Assembly (NCBI GenBank): GCA_037176845.1
Contig: JAYKXP010000012.1
Coordinates: 62,001-126,000, forward strand
Origin: Paramarasmius palmivorus
Lineage: Eukaryota > Basidiomycota > Agaricomycetes > Agaricales > Marasmiaceae
Direction of reading: 5' to 3'
DNA: 64,000 bases
Under the pieces are notes generated by a model. It made no database searches. It saw only the letters and a list, made by a program, of their open reading frames with translations, and was not told the origin of the DNA. This document shows positions 34,690 through 43,229 of this stretch, piece by piece. Position numbers and translations under genes: made by a program. Within the stretch, counting starts at the first letter, position 1. Each line of letters opens with the position of its first letter.

Positions 34690-37600
34690 ATGCATATACC
34701 CATCTCAACTAGAGCGAGAGAACAAATCGTCGAAACAGAAGCTTTGATCGACTCAGGAGCGGGAGGAATTTTCCTCGACACAGAATATGCTCAAAAGCAA
34801 GGAATCCCCTCAGAACCACTTATAAAACCAATAAAAGTCTACAACGTAGACGGAACCCCGAACAAGAAAGGGTGGATAACGAGAACAGCCACTCTCCCGA
34901 TCTGGATAAATGGAAGAGAATACAGAACCCAGTTCTATCTTTCCGGACTAGGGAAAGAACGGGTCATCTTTGGTCTTCCATGGCTTAGGAAAGTAAACCC
35001 ACAAATTGATTGGGAAAATGGGACCCTAACTCTCCCCGAGAGAAGGAGAATAAAGAAGCCCTTCCTTAGACCAGAAGGAGTGACGAAAGAGACGAAGATA
35101 AGCGTACTAGACGTACTTCCCGAAGAAGTCTTTATTCGCCTGAAGACAACTACATCGCAGACGCTGGCACAAGAGCACGAAGAAAAGAAGAAAAAGCCGA
35201 TAGAAGAAATTATCCCCAAATACGCTCTTCCTTTCAAGGATAGATTTGAAAAGAAGTCTTCAGAAAGGTTTCCAGAAAGACGGCCCTGGGACCACGCTAT
35301 AGACCTGAAGCCAGAGTTCGTACCCACAGATTGCAAAATCTACCCGATGACACCCCGAGAACAAACCCTGTTAGACGATTTCCTCACGGAAAACCTCCGA
35401 AAAGGATACATCAGACACTCGAAATCCCCGATGGCATCACCCTTCTTCTTTGTATCAAAAAAAGAAGCAGGAGCATATAGACCGTGCCAGGACTATCGAA
35501 AACTGAACCATGGAACGATAAAAAATGCCTATCCACTGCCATTAATTCCAGAATTAATTGACAAACTAAAAGGAGCAAAGATCTTTACGAAAATGGATCT
35601 AAGAAATGGCTACAACAATGTCAGAATCAAAGAAGGAGATGAATGGAAAGCAGCATTCAAGACGAACAAAGGATTGTTCGAACCCACAGTGATGTTCTTC
35701 GGGTTATCAAATTCACCGGCCACATTCCAGAAGTTAATGGACGACATCTTCAAAGATATGAAAGACGAAGGATGGATCGTCATCTACATGGATGATATCC
35801 TGATCTTCTCTGAAGATGAAGAACAACATCGACAGAGAACAGTTCGAGTCTTGGAAAGACTCAGAGAACACGATTTATTTCTAAAGCCGGAAAAATGCGA
35901 GTTCGAAAAGAAGAAAGTAGACTTCCTGGGCATGGTGATCCAGGAAGGAGAAATAGCAATGGACCCCATTAAGCTAGCCGGAATCAAGGACTGGCTACCC
36001 CCAACCACCGTGAAAGGAGTACGATCCTTCTTAGGATTCGGAAACTTCTATCGAAGGTTCATCGGAAGATATGCCGACATCGTAAAACCCCTAACGGAAC
36101 TTACAAAAAAGGATATCAAGTTCGAATGGACAGAAAGGTGCCAGCGGGCGTTCGATTGCCTAAAAAGGAAGTTCTTGAAAGAACCCATCTTGAAGATCCC
36201 CGACGCAACAAAACCTTTCGTAATAGAGTCGGATGCATCCAAATGGGCAACAGGAGCTGTACTTAGACAGCTAGGAGCAGACGGATATTGGCATCCTTGC
36301 GGATACATCTCCCAAACTTTCTCAGAAACAGAAAGAAACTACGAGATTTACGATCGGGAACTGTTCGGCATAGTGCGAGCACTAGAGTCATGGAGACACT
36401 ACCTTCAGGGATCAGAACACCCAGTCACGATCCTATCGGATCACAAGAATTTGACATATTTCAGAACAGCACAGAAGCTAAATAGAAGACAAGCACGTTG
36501 GAGTCTTTTCCTATCGGAATTCGACCTGCATCTAGTGCATGTACCAGGGACGAAAATGGTCCAGTCGGACGCCCTGTCCAGACGACACGACCTAATACCA
36601 GAAGAAGACAACGACAACGAGGATGTCATCATGTTACCCGACAAGTTATTCATAAAGACCGTGGACACAGAACTCCAGAACCTAGTACTGGAAAGGACAA
36701 TTCAGGACGACTTCTTCGCAGAAGCCCTGAAAGCTCTCAAAGAAAAGGGCCTCGCACCAATAAAATCGGCGTTAAGCGACTGGAAGACAGAAAAAGGACT
36801 GCTATTCTTCAAAGAAAGATGTTACGTTCCAAAAGATGACGACCTCCGACGACAGATCGTCAGGTCGAGACACGATCCTCTACACGCAGGACATCCAGGG
36901 TTCTATAACACACTAGAAACGGTAAAAAGAGAATTCTGGTGGCCAGGCATGTACGTGTTCATCAAGAACTTCGTAGCAGGGTGCGGGAAATGCCAGCAGA
37001 TGAAAATAAGCACACACCCCACAAACCCCCCAATTCAACCAATTGCAGCAGAAAAAACGACAACCCCATTCTCTAACATCACGATGGACTTAATTACCGA
37101 CCTACCTGAAACAGATGGATCAGATTCTATCTTAGTCGTGGTGGACCACGACTCTACGAAGGGGGTAATTTTAACCCCTTGCAACAAGAAGATAGACGCA
37201 GAAGGAGTGGCGACCCTCATTTTGAACCACGTATACAAACGTTTCGGCCTCCCAAACAGAATAATCTCCGACAGAGACCCCCGGTTCGCAGCAAATGTGT
37301 TCCAAGAACTAGGGAGACTCCTTGGAATCCGCATGTCGATGAGCACCGCATATCATCCGCAGACTGATGGAGAAACAGAAAGAGTCAATCAGGATGTAGA
37401 AGCATATCTCAGAATGTTCTGCGCGAACAATCAGGAACGATGGAAAGAACTCCTTCCTATGGCTGAATTCACACACAACAATAGACTGCACTCCACCAAC
37501 AAACAGTCCCCGTTTTACCTCATGATGGGTTTCCATCCCCGCGCAGTGCCTCCAATCATAGAACCCTCAAACATTCCCAACGTACAGGAAAGACTAGATC

Positions 37601-38118
37601 GACTCCTAAAAGCCCGATCAGAAACGTTTTCACTGCACGAGTTGGCCAGACAGCTCATGATAGAACGAAACAAGAAACACTTCGAACCTTTCAAGGAAGG
37701 TCAGAAGGTATGGCTAGAAGCCAAGAACCTAAAACTAGATTACCCAACAAAGAAACTGGCACCAAAACGACAAGGACCCTTTAAGATAGCAAAGGTCCTG
37801 GGACCCCTCACTTACCAACTGGAACTTCCAGAAAAGTGGAAGATTCACCCTGTGTTCCACGCATGTCTTCTCACACCATATCGAGAAAACGACTCCTATG
37901 GAACCAACTTCGAAGAACCGACCCCAGAAATCATAGATGGACAAGAAGAATCAGAGATAGAATCAATCGTCAACCACCGAAAAAGGAGAAACAAACTCCA
38001 ATACTTGGTCTCCTGGAAAGGATTCCCAAGCTCACACAACGAGTGGCTGACAGAAGAAGATATGAAAAACGCCCCTGATCTACTCAGGTCATATAAAAAC
38101 AAAAAGAAATTGCTATGA
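34690..38118 (+). CDS. pol: retrotransposon Pol: protease, RT, RNase H, integrase, chromodomain
   Basis: 1142 residues from the ATG; the frame is open upstream to the frameshift site, so the natural product is probably a Gag-Pol fusion. In order: aspartic protease (ALIDSGAGGIFLD near residues 18-30); reverse transcriptase with YMDDILIFS near residue 360; RNase H (VIESDASKWATGAVL, then YDRELFGIVRAL, ILSDHKNL); integrase with HHCC zinc finger (HAGHPGF...GCGKCQQMK) and a D,D35E core (ITMDLITDL, IISDRDPRF, GETERVNQ); a GPF-type module (RQGPFKIAKVLGPLTYQL, HPVFHACLLTPY); and a C-terminal chromodomain (IESIVNHR, YLVSWKGF, NEWL). The chromodomain would tether integration to modified histones. No stops or missing catalytic residues were seen. 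Confidence 0.96.
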   Translation: MHIPISTRAREQIVETEALIDSGAGGIFLDTEYAQKQGIPSEPLIKPIKVYNVDGTPNKKGWITRTATLPIWINGREYRTQFYLSGLGKERVIFGLPWLRKVNPQIDWENGTLTLPERRRIKKPFLRPEGVTKETKISVLDVLPEEVFIRLKTTTSQTLAQEHEEKKKKPIEEIIPKYALPFKDRFEKKSSERFPERRPWDHAIDLKPEFVPTDCKIYPMTPREQTLLDDFLTENLRKGYIRHSKSPMASPFFFVSKKEAGAYRPCQDYRKLNHGTIKNAYPLPLIPELIDKLKGAKIFTKMDLRNGYNNVRIKEGDEWKAAFKTNKGLFEPTVMFFGLSNSPATFQKLMDDIFKDMKDEGWIVIYMDDILIFSEDEEQHRQRTVRVLERLREHDLFLKPEKCEFEKKKVDFLGMVIQEGEIAMDPIKLAGIKDWLPPTTVKGVRSFLGFGNFYRRFIGRYADIVKPLTELTKKDIKFEWTERCQRAFDCLKRKFLKEPILKIPDATKPFVIESDASKWATGAVLRQLGADGYWHPCGYISQTFSETERNYEIYDRELFGIVRALESWRHYLQGSEHPVTILSDHKNLTYFRTAQKLNRRQARWSLFLSEFDLHLVHVPGTKMVQSDALSRRHDLIPEEDNDNEDVIMLPDKLFIKTVDTELQNLVLERTIQDDFFAEALKALKEKGLAPIKSALSDWKTEKGLLFFKERCYVPKDDDLRRQIVRSRHDPLHAGHPGFYNTLETVKREFWWPGMYVFIKNFVAGCGKCQQMKISTHPTNPPIQPIAAEKTTTPFSNITMDLITDLPETDGSDSILVVVDHDSTKGVILTPCNKKIDAEGVATLILNHVYKRFGLPNRIISDRDPRFAANVFQELGRLLGIRMSMSTAYHPQTDGETERVNQDVEAYLRMFCANNQERWKELLPMAEFTHNNRLHSTNKQSPFYLMMGFHPRAVPPIIEPSNIPNVQERLDRLLKARSETFSLHELARQLMIERNKKHFEPFKEGQKVWLEAKNLKLDYPTKKLAPKRQGPFKIAKVLGPLTYQLELPEKWKIHPVFHACLLTPYRENDSYGTNFEEPTPEIIDGQEESEIESIVNHRKRRNKLQYLVSWKGFPSSHNEWLTEEDMKNAPDLLRSYKNKKKLL

Positions 38119-38133
38119 AACCACAAACCAACC

Positions 38134-39369
38134 ATGACTTCTCCACCAGCTTACTCCTCTACTGCTCCCGCCGTCACCATCAACAATCGAATCGAAGCAA
38201 TAGCATCAACCAATCGCCAACAGCGTGACACGCTTAAACAGTCGTTCTTGGACCGGCTAGACGAAATCAGGCAAGGCATGCCTACAACCGAACACAAACG
38301 TGTTCTTCGCCAGGTCCTCACCAATCCCCAGTTTCAGAGCTTTATCGAAGAAGCGCTCCTGGGTGATCTCATGCGTTTCGGAGACGTACAAAACATATGG
38401 CAGATGGTTCGCATCCGCAAGGCACTGAAGGAGGCCTATTTAGAAAACTCCAAGTTGCTGGAAGAGAAAGTACAGCACTTGATCGACACGGACGTTATCA
38501 GCGTCCTCCGAGGTACGAGAAGCTCCGTCTGGGACGACGACGACGTAGAGCAAACCCCCAACTTTAGTTTCGGTACAGATAGAGTCCGCAGCGATGTCCC
38601 TATCCCATCGACCTCCAACTCCGTTCAGACGAACAGCAACACCTCCACCGAGACCGCCTCGACCAGTTCCCCAGAGACGGATGTCACAATCGTTGTCGAA
38701 GCCATCGCAGTTGACGCCACGGACATTCCTGGTACCGATAACCCCCGTGTACGCGTCACAAGAGACGAGTACGAACTGGCAACAGAGGAGTTTGACCAGC
38801 GTATTAGACGAACTCTTGGAAGATCACTTAACACCGAGGAACGAATCCTCACCATACCCGTCATCGCCGACGTCATCGACGCCAGACGAAGAGGAATCGA
38901 CCCAGCCTTCAGATTCGCCATGGGAGAGGTCCAGGTCAGAGCAGCCAGAGATAGAAGAATCGAGGAGGCAATGGCAGGACGAAACATTGAGACCAACTAT
39001 ACTACAGGACGGACTGGCCCAACCAGTAGACCAAACGGCCCCAGAGGAAGACAGACGGTTCCCACTCGTAGAGGACGACCCGGAACACAGACCAATCCAA
39101 TCAACGTGGACGCTAGGAACACTGGAACCCCTAGCCAATATCCTCGACGAAACCCCAGAGCTATCGCCGGTCCCCGTTGTTTCAGTTGTAGTCAAACTGG
39201 GCACTTCGCCTCAGATTGCTCATCGTTCCGATGCAATGTTTGCGGACGAGTCAGGCCAGGCCATTATCCGAGTGTCTGTCCAGAACGAGCTCGATCCGAT
39301 AATTTTTCAGACTACGACGACGACATTGACGATGCAGGTATCGCTAACATTACCGGAGAACCATACTGA
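38134..39369 (+). CDS. retrotransposon ORF3, second zinc-knuckle protein
   Basis: 411 residues, starting 15 nt after the pol stop, in the position where env lies in errantiviruses. There is no signal peptide or membrane helix, so it is not an envelope. The N-terminal 150 residues look helical (RDTLKQSFLDRLDEI, then VRIRKALKEAYLENSKLLEE), followed by a Ser/Thr/Asp-rich middle and an Arg-rich linker (RTGPTSRPNGPRGRQ). At the end are a canonical CCHC knuckle (CFSCSQTGHFASDC) and a second Cys/His set (CNVCGRVRPGHYPSVC), then an acidic tail. The layout is Gag-like and nucleic-acid binding is likely. How it is expressed (reinitiation, splicing or a separate mRNA) is not visible. Confidence 0.8.
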   Translation: MTSPPAYSSTAPAVTINNRIEAIASTNRQQRDTLKQSFLDRLDEIRQGMPTTEHKRVLRQVLTNPQFQSFIEEALLGDLMRFGDVQNIWQMVRIRKALKEAYLENSKLLEEKVQHLIDTDVISVLRGTRSSVWDDDDVEQTPNFSFGTDRVRSDVPIPSTSNSVQTNSNTSTETASTSSPETDVTIVVEAIAVDATDIPGTDNPRVRVTRDEYELATEEFDQRIRRTLGRSLNTEERILTIPVIADVIDARRRGIDPAFRFAMGEVQVRAARDRRIEEAMAGRNIETNYTTGRTGPTSRPNGPRGRQTVPTRRGRPGTQTNPINVDARNTGTPSQYPRRNPRAIAGPRCFSCSQTGHFASDCSSFRCNVCGRVRPGHYPSVCPERARSDNFSDYDDDIDDAGIANITGEPY

Positions 39370-39388
39370 AACAGTTGAAGAAGTCTAA
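38594..39388 (+). CDS. overprinted ORF within retrotransposon ORF3
   Basis: 264 codons from ATG to stop, in the +1 frame relative to ORF3 and overlapping it for 776 nt, ending 17 bp before the polypurine tract. The product is Pro/Ser/Thr/Glu-rich, with a basic start (RPPTPFRRTATPPPRPPRPV) and an acidic later half ending HTETVEEV. It has no recognised domain. An alternate frame this long without a stop is unusual, but the region is C/A-rich and stop-poor, so it may be a by-product of composition. Confidence 0.35.
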   Translation: MSLSHRPPTPFRRTATPPPRPPRPVPQRRMSQSLSKPSQLTPRTFLVPITPVYASQETSTNWQQRSLTSVLDELLEDHLTPRNESSPYPSSPTSSTPDEEESTQPSDSPWERSRSEQPEIEESRRQWQDETLRPTILQDGLAQPVDQTAPEEDRRFPLVEDDPEHRPIQSTWTLGTLEPLANILDETPELSPVPVVSVVVKLGTSPQIAHRSDAMFADESGQAIIRVSVQNELDPIIFQTTTTTLTMQVSLTLPENHTETVEEV

Positions 39389-39405
39389 CGAGGACGTTAG
39401 TCCTT

Positions 39406-39415
39406 GAAGAGGGGG
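39406..39415 (+). other. polypurine tract
   Basis: GAAGAGGGGG followed by TAG and then the 3' LTR. This is the expected primer site for plus-strand DNA synthesis. Confidence 0.75.
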
Positions 39416-39418
39416 TAG

Positions 39419-39789
39419 TGTTACAATTTTCTTTCTCAACATACAACCATGCCACAGCCCGACCCAGCCTTATTTATCAATCAGTTTCAGATAGACAGAT
39501 ACCTGATTATTTATCTTTTGACAGAACGATCCCATCTCGTTGCCTAGTAGACTAGCCTGTACGATACAATGTTCACATTAGGATACAGTCTAGGACTCTT
39601 GTATAAGTAGTGTACAGTAGTCGGTCAAGCTCCTCAGCTTGACCTCTTTTGTATTTCGATACGAATAACTATTCCCGATCTCAGACCTCTGACCGCTCTC
39701 GAACTCTTAGTCTCAACGTTACGAGACGACGAGCCTCAAAGAACGAACGAACTTAGTTTGACGTAACGTTGTGGCTAACAGCCGTAACA
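39419..39789 (+). repeat. 3' LTR (371 bp)
   Basis: Begins TGTTAC, ends GTAACA. Same length as the 5' LTR and no difference found on reading both through. Supplies the transcript end for the element. Confidence 0.97.
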
Positions 39790-39794
39790 GTCAC
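39790..39794. repeat. target-site duplication, right
   Basis: GTCAC, matching 32643-32647 exactly. The host reading frame resumes at 39795. Confidence 0.95.
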
Positions 39795-40338
39795 CACTAT
39801 TGCTGAGACTGCTGTGCACGCATTGGTGAACGACGAAGTGGCGGAACAGTACATAATTACAGGCCCAGAGACACATACCTATGACGAAGTAAGATGGCTC
39901 ATTCGATCTCCTGGCTTCTCTTATTCAAGTTACAGGCGGCGGCCCTTTTAACACGAGTCACGAACCGTCAAATCTTGCATCATAGAATCCAACTACCGGA
40001 ATTCTTGCAACATTGGTCTGCATACTCAAAGGAATACGTGGATTTCTTGGTTACATGCGAACAACGGGTGGCATCTGGTGTGGACGAGGCAGTGTTTCAT
40101 TTGGAGAGTGATCCTCGCAATAGCTTAAAGAGGGTGAAAGGAACAGAGAGATTAGAAGATTATCTACGAGATAACAAAGAGATGTTCGTCCAGAATTGTG
40201 TGGAGCATCATGGTGGTTTATAAATCATCCGATTCTGACATAAGTAAATAAATAAATAAACAACTACTTGCAATAAAGGATGAGAGAACCAGCTACAGTA
40301 TAACATAGGATTCCGAAAACACAAATACAAACTGACAA

Positions 40339-41567
40339 TCAAGACCTACGTGCGTAACAAGTATAGAATACTCCGATTAATCCGGGGATCTCGTTCATAT
40401 CTTGCTCTGCAAGTTCAAAGAGTTCGTTCATCTGGGCGTCATTGAGCCCAGTCTCTCCGAGCAACCGCCTGAAGGCCTCCATGTATCTCCCAATACACGC
40501 ACGGTATGCTGACCCACAACGCTTTAACCGACGGTCTCCTGCCAAAGGGTCAGGCATCGTTCAGAGTATCGAATAATTCACAGACCTTGCCAAGGACCAA
40601 TGGGCATACAGAATTCTTGGGTAGTGATCTCGCTGAATAAACCAGAGTCTCGAATCATTGCTGGGATAAGATGTGAAATTTGGTGGATCCCGCGTCGTGT
40701 TGCAAGTGCAGGAGTGACTACATTGAAGAAGTTGACGAAATGTGGAGCGAGTGTGTCGAGGTCCGCATCATGATTTAGGTCTGGATGCAGTGAAGGAAAT
40801 CGTCCCCATTCTCCCGAGTAGAACATCCCACCAGGGCGAAGTAAACGCGCCGCTTCCTGAACGATGATTCTGAAGTCCCGGACCTGGAAAACTGTTATCA
40901 CTATGGATGAAGACAAAGGTCAAGCTATACATACGGTCATCGAGACAGAACGTGCATGGACCAGATCGACAGAACCCTCTTGAAAGCGTGTCGGTTCGTT
41001 GATATCATGAATTTCGAATTGTACATTGTCCGGTAGGTCCGTTCGTTGGGAAATCGGGACAATGTCTAGACCATGAAATTGTACGTGCGGGAACTCAACT
41101 GCCATTTCAATCGGCCTAAGCAAGTATACGATCAGCTGCAACACTTGAATAATCTTTATTCCACACACCATTCTCCTCTGCCGGTTCCTAGATAGTCTTC
41201 TATTAGCTTCAAAGCTGACCGGAGATCCGTTCGAGTTGTACACACCAATATCAATAACCACCTTTTGGCGTCCAGGCTCGGGGGCAAGAAGCTGTGGGAT
41301 AGACCCGACATAATTTCGTCCAATTAGCAGCCTTAGCGCATTGTGTTGTGCGCGGTACCTCTAAAGAGCCATGATCAATGCGAATAGAAAGATTTTGGTT
41401 TCGCGTACCTCCTGTTCCTGAGTATCTACTGGGAGAGGATAAGGTGCTGTTGAACTAGAGTGATATAGTCGGTTCGCGAACTCCTCGAAGTACTCCGGAA
41501 AGTCGTCTGCGGAGAGCTCCTCGAGGTCAGAGTTGTCGAATACCTCTTCTTCGTCGTTGGACGACAT
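40339..41567 (-). CDS. SAM-dependent methyltransferase (class I, fungal LaeA/UMTA-like)
   Basis: Transfers methyl from S-adenosylmethionine to an unknown acceptor. The protein starts with an acidic region (MSSNDEEEVFDNSDLEEL), then RAQHNALRLLIGRNYVG, common in basidiomycete methyltransferases of this type. Motif I is DIGTGRGEWPIEMA, recovered only by including a 19-nt micro-exon (41169-41187). It is followed by FHGLDIVPI, NVQFEIHDINEP, VDLVHARSVSMT and the post-motif ARLLRPGGMFYSGEW. The C-terminus (DRRLKRCGSAYRACIGRYME) is helical. Length is about 340 residues. It lies convergent with and 116 bp from the split reductase. No signal peptide. Confidence 0.85.
41169..41187 (-). other. 19-nt micro-exon encoding SAM-binding motif I
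   Basis: GAACCGGCAGAGGAGAATG between a CTAG acceptor and a GTGTGT donor. It joins GATATTG and GCCGATTGAA into DIGTGRGEWPIE. Without it the glycine-rich SAM loop is absent. Confidence 0.8.
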
Positions 41568-43229
41568 TTGTCTGGTGTTGAGGATGTGCTGAGACTTCCA
41601 TGAGTGTGCCCTTTATGAACGGTCGTCCACAGGGCGTCCACGAGCAACTAATGTCCATGCGAGGACAGAGGGACGACGTTCATGCATTGCATCACTCCGG
41701 AAATTGAACACGATCGTACAGTACAGAGCAATAAATTGACATCTTGTTGATGCTGGAGCGCTTAAAACGAGGACCAGTTGGAAGGTTGGAATGGCTTGCG
41801 CTTGTACATATTGGTTCTGATTTGACCCAAAGGTAGACTTGAATGGAGCTTTAAAACTTCAGTGAGAAGTACTGAGCGTGATTCTCAAGGAAATTGAGCT
41901 ACTTTTGAGGCAGAGACGGGAATAGACATTCGTTGATGGTGAAGGAGAGAGAGCAAGGGCGACACGTGGTACCCAATTGGCTTTCGGTTCGGTCAAAGCG
42001 CCTTTGTCTCCGAAGAGATTGATCTCGCTTCACGATTTGAAAAACATGGGGTACGTGATTTATTAGGTTTTCTCTCTCCGTGAAGCGTCCCAAAATTACT
42101 ACTGTGCGCCAAGAAGCCTTGCGTGGAGAAATAAGCAGTGCATCCGATGAATCTACTCCATAGAGCAGGTGTCCCCATAATCTGTGGCTTGACCTTTCAG
42201 GACAAGGCGCTACCGACTAACAAAACACGGGGATTAATCCAGAAGACGCGCAAAGCTCTACATGATCTCCACCACCCGATCAAGCATCAAATTCGTTGTT
42301 TTTTCTATCTATAAGGAAATCACACCCTCAAACATGGGTCAAATACCGTTGTTGGAGTCAGATTGAGGAGCGGTTTTTCGAGCTCGGGCAACAATAATCT
42401 AACATACTCACCGGTGGACCGGAAGTACCTTGATTCTCATTCATCGCGGGAGTAACCCGACGTCCTGACAAGGTATCCCGATCACAGCGTAAGCATCACT
42501 CGTGCGGATGACATTTACCTTGCCATATTTCACCTACACTGTCCACTGGGTGTATAGTTCCGGCCTCGTTACGAGAACTCAGGTCCGCAGCTTTCCCGAG
42601 ATGCAAGTGTGCTTTTCCTCGTCATGGACGTTTCACGAGCATTTCCTCGGGCATCTAACGTCGTTTACCAGGAACGCTACGCCGAAGTGGGAAAACAATC
42701 CCTCTATCCAATCGGAACAGGGAAGACGTGCTCCGAATGAAAGCTACTTAGTAGATGAAGAATAAGCCCACTGCGTAGAGAAAGGCCCTGGAATACGGAA
42801 ATGGCATCGAAGGCTCTCTGTGCACACGCAGTTTTCATTCCGAGTCTCGTCTTCCTCGTCAAAACATTGTACCGTCATTCACCAAATGAGGCACTGCCTG
42901 GGCAGAAAAGGTTCCGGCTCACAAACGCACCTGATTGACGGGGTGCATTGTGCTGGGCGCCTCAAGGGCGCATGCAGGTGACCTTGTTGAGAGACAGAGA
43001 AAGTGCGATAGTCTAGCCCAATTCAACAACATAATGTTCATCAGATTGCACAAAGATCTCCAGTTCAACGAGAGGAAGTTCAATAAATTTCTTAGTGAAC
43101 ATACATTGACAAGTCTTCCGTTATCATACAATAAATCGCATGAAACCGCGTTATCTTTCAAGCCAGCCTACCAAAGAGATCTAAAGCCGGCCTTCCATAC
43201 GTCGGCTATTGACATCGTTGTTAGCACGT
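41568..43229. other. intergenic region
   Basis: 1.66 kb upstream of the methyltransferase and downstream of the aldo-keto reductase. Only short frames without motifs; a 128-codon plus-strand frame at the right end is antisense to the reductase. Confidence 0.5.

Larger units (their letters stand above)
32648..39789 (+). mobile_element. complete Ty3/Gypsy chromovirus LTR retrotransposon
   Basis: A 7142-bp element in the same orientation as the gene it interrupts. Order: 371-bp LTR (TGTTAC...GTAACA), self-priming type PBS, gag, -1 frameshift site, pol (protease, reverse transcriptase, RNase H, integrase, GPF module, chromodomain), an extra ORF with a zinc knuckle plus an overlapping ORF, polypurine tract, and an LTR that looks identical by eye. 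All main frames are uninterrupted and the 5-bp target duplication is perfect, so insertion was recent and the element may be autonomous. PR-RT-RH-IN order with a chromodomain places it in the chromoviruses; the PBS logic matches the Tf1/sushi group. Confidence 0.97.
31984..40223 (+). pseudogene. NmrA-like NAD(P)-dependent reductase (EasG-like), split by an LTR retrotransposon
   Basis: Exon 1 is 31984-32500; exon 2 is 32554-32647 continuing at 39795-39888 beyond the inserted element; exon 3 is 39936-40223. Without the insert the frame is continuous and encodes about 330 residues. The protein has the glycine-rich NAD(P) loop (ILLVGGTGTTGLS), a VLRPSWFYSNFVHLD segment, TTIAETAVHALV and a C-terminal ILHHRI region. 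This is the short-chain NmrA type that includes festuclavine/agroclavine dehydrogenases (EasG family), which reduce iminium-like intermediates. The element enters after the second base of the Thr codon in VSVTT. Host exons show no other lesion. In this allele the transcript should be truncated or chimeric, so I call it disrupted. The real substrate is unknown. Confidence 0.85.

Noticed and set aside
38134..39369. ORF3 as an envelope gene
   Set aside because: It sits in the env position but has no signal peptide, transmembrane helix or glycoprotein-like features, and it has zinc knuckles.
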